The notes beneath the pieces are model-generated. The model was not told the origin of the DNA and did not search any database. It saw only the letters and a program-made list of their open reading frames with translations. Shown one piece after another: positions 1 to 8,291 of a stretch of 64,000 nt of DNA. Source of the DNA: Microbacterium sp. Leaf159 (lineage in GTDB: Bacteria > Actinomycetota > Actinomycetes > Actinomycetales > Microbacteriaceae); contig NZ_LMOU01000002.1 of NCBI RefSeq assembly GCF_001423615.1, positions 564,837-628,836 on the forward strand, read 5' to 3'. Within the stretch, counting starts at the first letter, position 1. The number at the start of each line of letters is the position of its first letter. A program made the translations under genes and the position numbers.

Positions 1-144
1 GGCTTCCGCACGGCGGAAGACCGCACCCGCACCCTGCAACACCGTGACCCGATCCGCGTCGGTCAGCCCGGCGAGCGCGTCGTCGGACAGCACCGTGTCG
101 AGGTCGGCGATGACCCGATCCAGAAGCTCCACGGTGCTGTTCAT
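1..144 (-). CDS. HNH endonuclease/DUF222-type protein, N-terminal fragment (partial)
   Basis: Only the first 48 codons are in the window; the reading frame stays open to base 1. The start is the ATG at 144. The visible residues (MNSTVELLDRVIADLDTVL, then an LTDADRVTVLQGAGAVFRRAE stretch) resemble the helical N-terminus of DUF222/13E12-type HNH endonuclease proteins, which are present in many copies in Microbacteriaceae. The HNH nuclease part would lie outside the window, so function cannot be confirmed here. The 5' side of the gene borders a noncoding tandem repeat array at 276-700. Family assignment is from N-terminal similarity only. Confidence 0.55.
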   Translation of the reverse strand, partial: MNSTVELLDRVIADLDTVLSDDALAGLTDADRVTVLQGAGAVFRRAEA

Positions 145-275
145 ACCCGTAAGTCAACCCGGAACCACCGACACTCAAGACCCGAAACCGCCCCGTTTTA
201 CCCCAGATCAGAGCCGTATTCCAATCTCCCAGAATGGTGCGTCGAAGCGGGATCTGCGGTGCGTCGGGACGAAGC

Positions 276-700
276 GAGACCAGGCGGATATCACGGCTCG
301 GAACGGCTCGGCGAGACAGCGGCTGGGCACTGTCGTTCGGATGAAACGAGACCACGCGGATGTCACGGCTCGGAACGGCTCGGCGAGACAGCGGCTGGAA
401 GCTGTCGTCACGACGAAACAAGACCGGGCAGATGTCACGGCTCGGAGCGGCTCGGAGCGACTCGCCGAGACAGCGGCTGGGCACTGTCGTCAGGACGAAA
501 CAAGACCACGCAGGCGGCACGGCTCGGAGCGACTCGCCGAGACAGCGGCTGAAGCTGTCGTCCGGATGAAACGAGACCACGCAGGCGGCACGGCTCGGAG
601 CGACTCGGAGCGACTCGCCGAGACAGCGGCTGAAGCCGTCGTCGCGACGAAGCGAGACCAGGCCGGCGTCACGGCTCGGAGCAGTCAACGAGACGGTGAA
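276..700. repeat. Noncoding tandem array of ~72-bp repeats
   Basis: About six imperfect direct copies share a core reading CACGGCTCGGARCG followed by GCGAGACAGCGGCTG and a GAAACRAGACC segment. The CACGGCTCGG core begins at 292, 364, 436, 518, 589 and 670, so periods are 72, 72, 82, 71 and 81 bp. The longer periods come from an extra 10-bp CTCGGAGCGA-type subunit. Because spacing is not a multiple of three, no frame encodes a repeated peptide, and the array is probably noncoding. It fills most of the gene-free stretch 145-837; in the rest of that stretch I see no gene. Confidence 0.8.
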
Positions 701-837
701 TGGAACGGGAGTGAGACCGTCGGCACGCCAAGCGGATGAGACGAGCATGACCAGGCGGGTTCGGCGAGCCCGATGGGCAGGTCCGGCAGGGGCGGAGCCG
801 GTGAGCAGGACGGGAGAAAGCGGGCAGGGCCGATCGG

Positions 838-1296
838 TCAGCCCCGCACGGACTCCGCTTTCAGGAACACGTCGACCGCATCCTCGCTATCGAGCACGAA
901 GCCGTGCCTCTCATACAACCGTCGTGCAGGGCTCCCTTGCAGCACGTTGAGGCGGAACAGCTGCCCATCCGCACCACGCTCCACCAGAACCTCAGCGAGC
1001 ACCGCAGACCCCAGCCCGCGCCCCTGAGACCCCGGTGCCAGGTAGAAGTGCTCGATCCACACGGCGTCGGGTTCGCCCCGGACCGCGATGAGTCCGACAT
1101 CCTCTCCGTCCACGACGATCACCCTCGTGTGCTCCGGAGCGAACGCATCGAGGAACCGCTGCCGCACGCGCACAGGGTCGTACCTGCCCAGGCGCTCCAG
1201 ATCGGGGCGCATCACGATCGCTCGCAGCTCCGCCATCCACGGAGCATCCGACGAACTGCTCGCTCTGAGACTCCACGCGACTGACACGACATCCAT
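838..1296 (-). CDS. GNAT family N-acetyltransferase
   Basis: A 152-residue protein, typical for a single GNAT domain. The acetyl-CoA binding loop is visible as SQGRGLGSAVL (motif A, about residues 90-100), after a strand ending in VWIEHFYL. The C-terminal RLYERHGFV is the usual motif B. The substrate cannot be read from sequence. I chose the ATG at 1296; a GTG three codons later (1287) is an alternative. The ORF remains open further upstream, but that part lacks GNAT character. It lies 59 bp downstream of the EamA transporter gene on the same strand and may be co-transcribed with it. Confidence 0.85.
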   Translation of the reverse strand: MDVVSVAWSLRASSSSDAPWMAELRAIVMRPDLERLGRYDPVRVRQRFLDAFAPEHTRVIVVDGEDVGLIAVRGEPDAVWIEHFYLAPGSQGRGLGSAVLAEVLVERGADGQLFRLNVLQGSPARRLYERHGFVLDSEDAVDVFLKAESVRG

Positions 1297-1355
1297 CCAA
1301 TCACCCGATCCACCTGACGCACTCCGCCGGCAACGAGGCAAGGCGATGCGAGTCC

Positions 1356-2222
1356 CTACAGCGCGAGCAGCACGATTCCGGCGGCGACGACGGCGGATGC
1401 GGCGATCCGCCATCCCGGCCTGCTCTCCTTCAGCGCGAAGACGCCGAACAGCGAGACCAGCACGACACTGACTTCGCGCAGCGGGGCGACGAGGGCGACA
1501 GGCGCGATCTGGATGGCGGTGAGCACGAGGATGTACGACAGCGGCGACAGGATGCTGAACGCCACGATGCGTCGCCACTGCGTGCGTCCGAGAGTGCGGA
1601 CGGCCGCCCACCGCCCGCGGACGCCGATCGAGTAGAACGGGATCTCGAGCAGCATCGTGCCGACCATGAACGCGACGGGCGACAGGTTCCAGGTGCGCAC
1701 GGCGTTCGCATCCCAGATCGTGTAGACCGCGATCGCGACACCGGTGAGGAGGCCGAACAGGAGCCCGGGGTCGATGGCTGGCCGCGAGCGGGATGCGCGT
1801 CCACGGTCGACGAGGCCGATCGCGACCACTCCGAGGATGATCGCCGCGACGCCGACGAGCGCGAGGGCGGAAGGGCGCTCCCCCAGCAGCAGGACGGCGA
1901 CGATGACCGACAGGAACGGCCCGGTGCCCCTCGCCGTCGCGTAGACCGTGGACAGGTTGCCTTCGCGGTACCCGCGCTGGAGCACCGCCATGTAGACCAC
2001 GTGGAGCACCGCGGACACCCCGACGCCCAGCAGGAAGCCGCGCAGGTCATCGGTGCCGAGACCGCCGGTGAACGGGATGACCCCGATCCAGACGGCCGTG
2101 CCCCCGACTGCGCCCCACCACAGGAACGGCATGCCGGCCTTGCTCACCCCGTGGGCGATGACGTTCCACGCGGCGTGGGTGATCGCGGCGGCGAAGACGA
2201 GGGCGAAGGCGAGAGCGGACAT
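1356..2222 (-). CDS. EamA/DMT family transporter
   Basis: A 288-residue integral membrane protein with about ten hydrophobic helices arranged as two EamA repeats, the standard size of the drug/metabolite transporter superfamily. The end of the first repeat carries the typical ARGTGPFLSVIVAVLLLGERPS segment, and the second repeat has PLREVSVVLVSLFGVFALKE, both hallmarks of the fold. It probably exports a small metabolite or drug; the substrate is unknown. The ATG at 2222 is preceded by a GGAAGGG ribosome-binding site. The GNAT gene follows downstream. Confidence 0.85.
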   Translation of the reverse strand: MSALAFALVFAAAITHAAWNVIAHGVSKAGMPFLWWGAVGGTAVWIGVIPFTGGLGTDDLRGFLLGVGVSAVLHVVYMAVLQRGYREGNLSTVYATARGTGPFLSVIVAVLLLGERPSALALVGVAAIILGVVAIGLVDRGRASRSRPAIDPGLLFGLLTGVAIAVYTIWDANAVRTWNLSPVAFMVGTMLLEIPFYSIGVRGRWAAVRTLGRTQWRRIVAFSILSPLSYILVLTAIQIAPVALVAPLREVSVVLVSLFGVFALKESRPGWRIAASAVVAAGIVLLAL

Positions 2223-2423
2223 GCGAGACCCTTCCGTCCATCGCGGGGCGCGACGAACAGGGTCCTCCGGGCTTTTGTCCTGTCAGATGACGGCACCCCT
2301 GCGGAGGGACACCGTGGCGCCGCTCGGACCAGACGGGACGAACCCCGGAACCCTAGGCGCTATCGGGACTCACGGTACCGGCCGATGGTGACCGGGAGGT
2401 GAACGGCGCACGAGCGCGAACCC

Positions 2424-2450
2424 GGATGCCGGATGCCGGATGCCGGATGG
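2424..2450. repeat. Triplicated GGATGCC heptamer
   Basis: Three consecutive GGATGCC units and a fourth degraded unit (GGATGGG) lie in the 278-bp gap between the EamA gene and the terminator of the large surface-protein gene. The same heptamer is scattered through the window, mostly inside genes. The remainder of the gap (2223-2423) shows no gene. Confidence 0.8.
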
Positions 2451-2458
2451 GCAGCGAA

Positions 2459-2487
2459 GCGCCCGGCACGGGATCCGTGCCGGGCGC
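2459..2487 (-). terminator. Rho-independent-type hairpin for the DUF11 protein gene
   Basis: A perfect 12-bp stem (GCGCCCGGCACG at 2459-2470, CGTGCCGGGCGC at 2476-2487) with a GGATC loop lies 13 bp beyond the stop codon of the minus-strand gene ending at 2501. A clear U-tract is missing, which is common for actinobacterial terminators. Confidence 0.75.
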
Positions 2488-2500
2488 CTCACGTCGATCG

Positions 2501-5500
2501 TCAGCTCATCAGGCCTGTGGTCTCCCGGCGACGCACGCGCGAGATCAGCAGCACGAGCGCACCGATCGCGAGCAGCGCGAGCGCCCAGCCCAGACCGGTG
2601 ATGACGCCACCGGTCGTCGCGAGGACGTCGAGGTCGACCGTCGCGGTCGCGGCCGCCGTGACGATGATCGTGCCCGCGGCACCGCTCACCGTCGCGACGT
2701 TGACGACCCGCCCCTCGGCGACATCCGCCGTCGTCAGCGTGTAGCCGATCGGGCCGCACGCGGCGGTGTCACCGGGCGCGAGGTCGGGCACGTCGCACGC
2801 CAGCACCCCTCCGAGCTTCGGGTCGTCGATCGCGATGGCCGTCAGCGTGCGTGCCCCGGTGTTCGTCACGGTGAAGCGGAACTGCACCGTGTCACCGGCG
2901 TCCACCTTGCCGTTCCCGTTCACGTCGGCGTACTCGCCACCGGTCTTCGCGAGCGCGATCGCGGGCTGCACCTCTAGAGGCGTGACCACGGTGTCGTCCA
3001 CGGTCGGCGGCACAGTGCCGGTTCCCGTCCCCGTCGCCGTGGCGGTGTTGACGATCTGCCCCGCGTCGATCTCGGCCTGGGTGAGCACCGCGGCCGGCCC
3101 GTCGCACAGCGCCGACTCCCCCGGAGCGAGATCGGTCGTGTCGCAGACGACGTCCCCGTTCAGGCGCGGATCCGACACCGAGACGCCGGAGAGCGTCGTC
3201 GTGCCCGTGTTGGTCACGGTGAACGTGTAGGCGATGGTGTCGCCGGCATCCGTCCGCCCGTTGCCGTTCGCGTCGACGACGGCCGCAGCCGACTTCAGCA
3301 GCGTGAGCGCATCGGTGCCGACCACGGTCACGTCGGCGTCATCCGTGCCCTCGGCACTGCCGGCGACCGACTGACCGGTCGCCGTCGCGGTGTTGCGCAC
3401 GATGCCGGCGTCGACGTCATCCTGCGTCAGCACGTACTCGACGGGTCCGCAGTCGACGTCGTCGGTCGGCACGAGCGCGAGACCGTCGAGCGCGGGGCAG
3501 TCCACGACGCCGCCGAGCAGCGGATCGTCGAGAACGATGTCGGTCAGAACGGTCGTGCCGGTGTTGCTGATCCGGAACGAGTAGGCGATCGTGTCGCCGG
3601 CCCCGATCATCCCGTCGTCGTTCGCGTCGACCGGCTCGCCGGGAGTCTTCGTCAGCGAGATGCCAGGAGTACCGGCGAACAGCACCTCTGCGGAGGCGTC
3701 GTCGCTCACGGCACCCAGCGGTCCGGTGCCGGTCGCAGTGGCCGTGTTCGGACGGCTGCCGTTCTCGATGTCCGCCTGCGTGAGCGTGTAGGTGAACGGC
3801 CCGCAGTCGCTGGAGGCTCCGACGCCGAGTTCGCCGATCGTGCACAGCACTCCGGCTCCGAGCAGCGGGTCGGTGATCTCCACGTCGCTCAGAGTCGTGT
3901 TGCCCGTGTTGCTCGTCGTGAACGTGTACTGGACCGTGTCACCGGCGCCGATGAACCCGTCGCCGTTCGCGTCCTGCACCAGACCGACATTCTTCTGCAG
4001 GTCGATGCCTGCCGTCCGGTCGATGTCGGCGGAGGCGGATGCCGTGTCGGACACCGTCCCGACCGGGGCGTCGGCCGTGACCGCTGCCGTGTTGCGCACG
4101 ACACCCGCGTCGATGTCGTCCTGGGTCAGCGTGTACTCGACCGGCGCGCAGGTCACGGATGCGCCCGGAGCCAGCGAGGCCCCTGCGAGCGCCGTGCACA
4201 CGACCGGTCCGCCCAGCATCGGATCGGTGATCTGCGCGTTCGTCAGGGTCATGGTGCCGGTGTTCGTGACGGTGAACGTGTAGGCGATGGTGTCGCCGGA
4301 CGTCACCTGCGCGCCGCCGTCGACGTCGATCACCGTGCTCGGCGACTTCGTCAGCACGATGCTGTTCACGGCGGGAACCGTCACGTCGGCCTCCGCGCCA
4401 TCGGTCGCCGTGCCCAGAGCGGACTGGGCGGTGACGGATGCCTCGTTGTGCACCGTGCCCGCATCGATGTCCTGCTGTGTGAGCGCGTAGACCACCGGCG
4501 CACAGGTCACCGAGGCACCGGGTGCGAGCGGTGCGCCGAATGCCGCACAGGCCACCGCTCCCCCGAGCAGCGGGTCTGTGATCGCTGCGCTCGTGAGGGT
4601 GACGGTGCCGGTGTTGCGCACCGTGAACGTGTAGGCGACAGTGTCGCCGACGTCGGTGCGGCCGTTGCCGTTCGCGTCGACCGGGGCCGCTGCCGTCTTC
4701 ACGAGCTCGACCTGCGGGGTGCCGGAGACGGGGACCTCGACCGTCGAGGTGTTGTCAGACGGATCGGGGTCCGGCGTCGTCGACGTCACGGTCGCGGTGT
4801 TCGAGAGTGTCGCGCTCGCGATCGCCGGGTCGACCGTGCCGCTGACCGTCGTGGTGAAGGTCGCGCCGACGGCGAGAGCGCCGACCGCGCAGTCGAGCTG
4901 CGCCGCGGTGATCGTGCATCCGGCGGTGGGCGTCGTCGGGTTCAACAGGCCGACGGGCAGGGAGTCCGAGATCGCGACAGCGGATGCCGGACTCGGACCG
5001 TTGTTCGTCACGACGATCGTGTACGTGATCGGCGAGTTCACCGCAGCCGGGTTCGCCGAGCTCGTCTTGACGATCGACAGGTCGGCCGACGGCGTCACGA
5101 CGACCGTCGAGGTGCCGGTGTTGTCGGAAGGATCGGGATCGGGTGTCGGCGAGGTCGCCGTCGCATTGTTGGTCAGCGTGCCGACTGCGGTCGCGGTGGC
5201 CGTCACGGTCAGCGTCGCCGATTCGCCGGGGAGCAGGGTGCCGACGGTCCACTGGTGGTCGGCGGGCGACCAGGTTCCCGCGCTCGGCGTGGCCGAGGTG
5301 ACCACGAGCCCGGCCGGCGCGACCTCGGTCACGACGACGCCCGCTGCGGCGGACGGCCCGTCGTTGCGCACCGTGATCACGAAGCTCGCCACCCCTCCCA
5401 GCGGGATGCTCGGGGTCGACGTCGTCTTCACGACGCTGACGTCCGCGCTCGGGGTGAGCGCCACGTCGACGCTGGAGGTGTTGTTCGCCGTCACAGGGTC

Positions 5501-8050
5501 GGGCGTCGCCGAGGTGGTGGTCGCCGTGTTGCGGATCGTGCCGGAGGCGGTCGCCGCCCAGGTGCCGGCGATGTTCACCGTGGTGGACGCGCCCGGTGCG
5601 AGGTCTCCGAACGAGCACGTCACTGCGCCTGTGCCGATGGCGCAGTCCGCGTCGTCGACCGAGATGGCCGTGAACCCGGCGGGCAGGGTGTCGGCGAGAG
5701 TCGCGCCGCGGGCGACCGACGGGCCGCCGTTGGTCACGACGAGCGTGTAGGTGAACGCGCTGCCGGGTGTCGCCGTCGCCGGAGCGGACTTCTGGATGCT
5801 CAGGTCGGCGCTCTGCACGATCTCGACGTCGGCCGAGTCGGAGTTGTTCGTCGTGTCGACGTCATCCGCCGGCGAGGCGATCGACGCGGTGTTCGTCGCG
5901 AGCCCTGCGGGTGCATCCGCGTCGACGACGGTCGAGACGACCACGTTGACGGGGCCGCCGACCACGAGATCCGCCCAGGTGCAGCGGATCGAACCGGTGG
6001 TGAACGAGCAGACGGCCCCGGCGGGTCCGGTGACCCCGGTCACGGTGAACCCGGCGGGCAGGGTGTCGTCGAGCACCGCGTTGACGGCATCCGAGTCGCC
6101 GAGATTGCTCACGGCGAGGGTGAAGTCGACGGTGCCGCCTGCGGCGACCTGGGCGGCGGAGGCCGTCTTGGTCACCGCCAGGTCGGCGATGATGTCGGGC
6201 TGGAAGCTGGTCGAGTCGACGTTGTTGCTCGGGTCGGAGTCGGGTGTGCTGCTCGTGACGGTCGCCGAGTTCTGCACGACGGCGTCAGCGCCGGAGGCGA
6301 TCTCGACGACGATGGTGGTGGTCACCTCGGCACCGGGAGCGAGGGTGCCGATCGCGCAGTCGACGATGCCGGATGCCACGGTGCAGGCGCCCTGATCGGA
6401 CACGACGCTCACGAATGTGGTCTCGGGGTCGAGCGGATCCGTGAGGCGCACATCCCGCGCCTCGGACGGACCGTCGTTGCGGGTGATGAGGGTGTAGGTG
6501 ACGTTCTGCCCTGCGACGGGAACCGCCGGAGCGAAGGTCTTGGTCACCGACACATCGCTGATCGCGGTCAGGGTGCCCGACGCGGTCGCGGTGTTGTTGG
6601 CGAGGTTGACGTCGAATCGCGACCCCGACACCGACGCGGTGTTCGTGAGTGCTGCTCCCGGCTCGAACGAGGGCGAGACCGTTCCGGTCACGGTGATCGT
6701 CGCGCTGGCGCCGACCGCGAGGTCGGGAAGGGAACAGGTGATCGTGCCGCCGACCGTGCAGGTTCCGCCGCTCGGCGTGGCCTGCACCGCCGTGAATCCG
6801 GCGGGCACCGCATCCGTCACCGTGACCCCTGTCCCCGTCTGGGGTCCGTTGTTCGTGACCCCGATCGTGAAGGTCGCAGGCTGCCCCGCGACCAGCGGAC
6901 TCGTGGCGAGGGTCTTGGTGATCGCGAGATCGGCCGCCTGGTTCACCGGCGTCAGGGCCTCCTGCGTCGTCGACGTGCGATCGACGTTCGTGACGGGCTC
7001 GCGGAACGCGACCCGCGCCTCGTTGACGATCGTGGTGCCGGCGGCCTCTGTCCTGACCTTGGCGTCGAACGTGTACGACGTGACCGCGTCGACGCCGACC
7101 GAGCCGCCGGCCGTGGCTGTGCCGCCGTCGCCGAGGCGCACCCGCAGCGTGCGGGTGCCGCCCGTGTACTCGCCCCGATCATCGCCCGTGGCGTCGGTGA
7201 GAGCGCCGGCGCCGGGGCCGCTCACGATGCGGATCGAGCCGGGCACGAAGTCGATCCCCGCGGGAAGGACGTCGGTAGAAACCGACTGGAGAGCCGGGTT
7301 TCCGCCGTCGTTGCGGGTGGTGACGGTGTAGCGCAGAGTGTCGCCGATCTCGGCCGAGGTGCCGCCGCGGGTGAGGTTCGCCACCGACTTCGTCGAGATG
7401 AGGCAGGGCCCGGTGCCGAAGGAGATGTCGTCGAGCAGGTTGCCGACGGAGGCGTTGCCGGTCGCGCTGCTGACCGCCTGGAATCCGAAGCGCGTCGTGG
7501 TCTGGCCCGCGGGCACGGTGTACGAGCCCGTGTGGGTTCCCCAGGCCGCGGTGCCGTCGGTGAGCGAACCGCTGACGTTGACGAGCGTGCCCCCCGGCAC
7601 GCCGATCATCACGCGCATCGTGTCGTTGCCCTCACGACCGCGGTGCTTGAGCGACCAGTACAGGGTCTGCCCCGGCGTCGTCGCGACGTCCTGGTAGAGC
7701 ATGCTCGCCTGGGTGGCGTTGAGCTCGGCGAACTGCGAGCCCTGGCCTGCCGGATAGTTGCGCGGATTGCCGGGGGAACGCCACAGTTCGATCTGATTGT
7801 CCGTCGCGGTCGTGAACCAGCCGGGCACGAGCGCCTCGTCGGCGATGATGACCCCCGAGGCGAACACGGGCTGCTCGAAGCTGCCGTTGTCGAGCGACAG
7901 CGACCCCGCGCACTGCGTGGGGTTCTGAGCGGCCGACGCCGCAGTCGGCGCCACGGTGTCTGTGACCACCGTGAGTCCGACCGCGATCAGAAGTGCTGCC
8001 GTCGCCCCGGCGATGGCGCGACGAATGGATGAGTGAGCGTGTACAGACAC
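2501..8050 (-). CDS. Large DUF11/DUF7507-repeat surface protein with LAXTG anchor
   Basis: An 1849-residue secreted, probably wall-anchored protein. An N-terminal signal peptide (about residues 1-41, ending TAASAA) is followed by a jelly-roll-like domain with FEQPVF, PGW and DDISFG motifs. Seven DUF11-type beta-sandwich repeats follow, each opening with an ADLSIVKT-like strand. Six DUF7507-like repeats come next, several opening with DANGNGRTDAGDT, an EF-hand/dockerin-like calcium loop. The C-terminus has LATTG (1810-1814), a transmembrane helix and RVRRR, matching the LAXTG signal known for class E sortases. The start is GTG at 8050. It is probably an adhesin or stalk; the ligand is unknown. 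A hairpin terminator follows at 2459-2487. Confidence 0.85.
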   Translation of the reverse strand: MSVHAHSSIRRAIAGATAALLIAVGLTVVTDTVAPTAASAAQNPTQCAGSLSLDNGSFEQPVFASGVIIADEALVPGWFTTATDNQIELWRSPGNPRNYPAGQGSQFAELNATQASMLYQDVATTPGQTLYWSLKHRGREGNDTMRVMIGVPGGTLVNVSGSLTDGTAAWGTHTGSYTVPAGQTTTRFGFQAVSSATGNASVGNLLDDISFGTGPCLISTKSVANLTRGGTSAEIGDTLRYTVTTRNDGGNPALQSVSTDVLPAGIDFVPGSIRIVSGPGAGALTDATGDDRGEYTGGTRTLRVRLGDGGTATAGGSVGVDAVTSYTFDAKVRTEAAGTTIVNEARVAFREPVTNVDRTSTTQEALTPVNQAADLAITKTLATSPLVAGQPATFTIGVTNNGPQTGTGVTVTDAVPAGFTAVQATPSGGTCTVGGTITCSLPDLAVGASATITVTGTVSPSFEPGAALTNTASVSGSRFDVNLANNTATASGTLTAISDVSVTKTFAPAVPVAGQNVTYTLITRNDGPSEARDVRLTDPLDPETTFVSVVSDQGACTVASGIVDCAIGTLAPGAEVTTTIVVEIASGADAVVQNSATVTSSTPDSDPSNNVDSTSFQPDIIADLAVTKTASAAQVAAGGTVDFTLAVSNLGDSDAVNAVLDDTLPAGFTVTGVTGPAGAVCSFTTGSIRCTWADLVVGGPVNVVVSTVVDADAPAGLATNTASIASPADDVDTTNNSDSADVEIVQSADLSIQKSAPATATPGSAFTYTLVVTNGGPSVARGATLADTLPAGFTAISVDDADCAIGTGAVTCSFGDLAPGASTTVNIAGTWAATASGTIRNTATTTSATPDPVTANNTSSVDVALTPSADVSVVKTTSTPSIPLGGVASFVITVRNDGPSAAAGVVVTEVAPAGLVVTSATPSAGTWSPADHQWTVGTLLPGESATLTVTATATAVGTLTNNATATSPTPDPDPSDNTGTSTVVVTPSADLSIVKTSSANPAAVNSPITYTIVVTNNGPSPASAVAISDSLPVGLLNPTTPTAGCTITAAQLDCAVGALAVGATFTTTVSGTVDPAIASATLSNTATVTSTTPDPDPSDNTSTVEVPVSGTPQVELVKTAAAPVDANGNGRTDVGDTVAYTFTVRNTGTVTLTSAAITDPLLGGAVACAAFGAPLAPGASVTCAPVVYALTQQDIDAGTVHNEASVTAQSALGTATDGAEADVTVPAVNSIVLTKSPSTVIDVDGGAQVTSGDTIAYTFTVTNTGTMTLTNAQITDPMLGGPVVCTALAGASLAPGASVTCAPVEYTLTQDDIDAGVVRNTAAVTADAPVGTVSDTASASADIDRTAGIDLQKNVGLVQDANGDGFIGAGDTVQYTFTTSNTGNTTLSDVEITDPLLGAGVLCTIGELGVGASSDCGPFTYTLTQADIENGSRPNTATATGTGPLGAVSDDASAEVLFAGTPGISLTKTPGEPVDANDDGMIGAGDTIAYSFRISNTGTTVLTDIVLDDPLLGGVVDCPALDGLALVPTDDVDCGPVEYVLTQDDVDAGIVRNTATATGQSVAGSAEGTDDADVTVVGTDALTLLKSAAAVVDANGNGRTDAGDTIAYTFTVTNTGTTTLSGVSVSDPRLNGDVVCDTTDLAPGESALCDGPAAVLTQAEIDAGQIVNTATATGTGTGTVPPTVDDTVVTPLEVQPAIALAKTGGEYADVNGNGKVDAGDTVQFRFTVTNTGARTLTAIAIDDPKLGGVLACDVPDLAPGDTAACGPIGYTLTTADVAEGRVVNVATVSGAAGTIIVTAAATATVDLDVLATTGGVITGLGWALALLAIGALVLLISRVRRRETTGLMS

Positions 8051-8160
8051 TGCCGTCCCCGGTTTTCTCCCCCGAGGTCTCCCCGCATCGTTCGGAACGA
8101 CACACCTCGCGCCTCGACCCTAGCCGCGGAGGTCGCTTGGATTCAGTGTCGTATCGAACG

Positions 8161-8198
8161 CCGATATCTGATCGATACCGGTATTCCGGTCATATCGG
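8161..8198. promoter_or_regulatory. Nested inverted repeat, candidate operator
   Basis: In the 241-bp divergent gap between the surface-protein gene (start 8050, minus) and the M18 aminopeptidase gene (start 8292, plus) there is an outer inverted repeat, CCGATAT (8161-8167) and ATATCGG (8192-8198). It encloses an inner one, ACCGG-TATT-CCGGT (8177-8190). The position is right for a regulator site acting on either gene, but no cognate regulator lies next to it. The rest of the gap shows no gene. Confidence 0.45.
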
Positions 8199-8291
8199 AT
8201 GGGAGGGAGTGGACGCCGTCGACCGGACGACCGGGATCTACGGTCGACCGAGCCGATTACGATCGAAGGACCCCCTTCAGGAAGGCCGCTC

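Noticed and set aside
276..700. CRISPR array
   Set aside because: Copies are contiguous and similar along their whole length; there are no unique spacers and no cas genes.
44..739. 231-residue ORF running through the repeat array
   Set aside because: Repeat periods of 72, 71, 81 and 82 bp change the frame between copies; composition is repeat-driven and there is no family resemblance.
4448..8032. 1194-residue plus-strand ORF
   Set aside because: It is the antisense of the DUF11-repeat gene, Arg/Gly-rich, and shows no domains; the minus-strand frame carries signal peptide, repeats and anchor.
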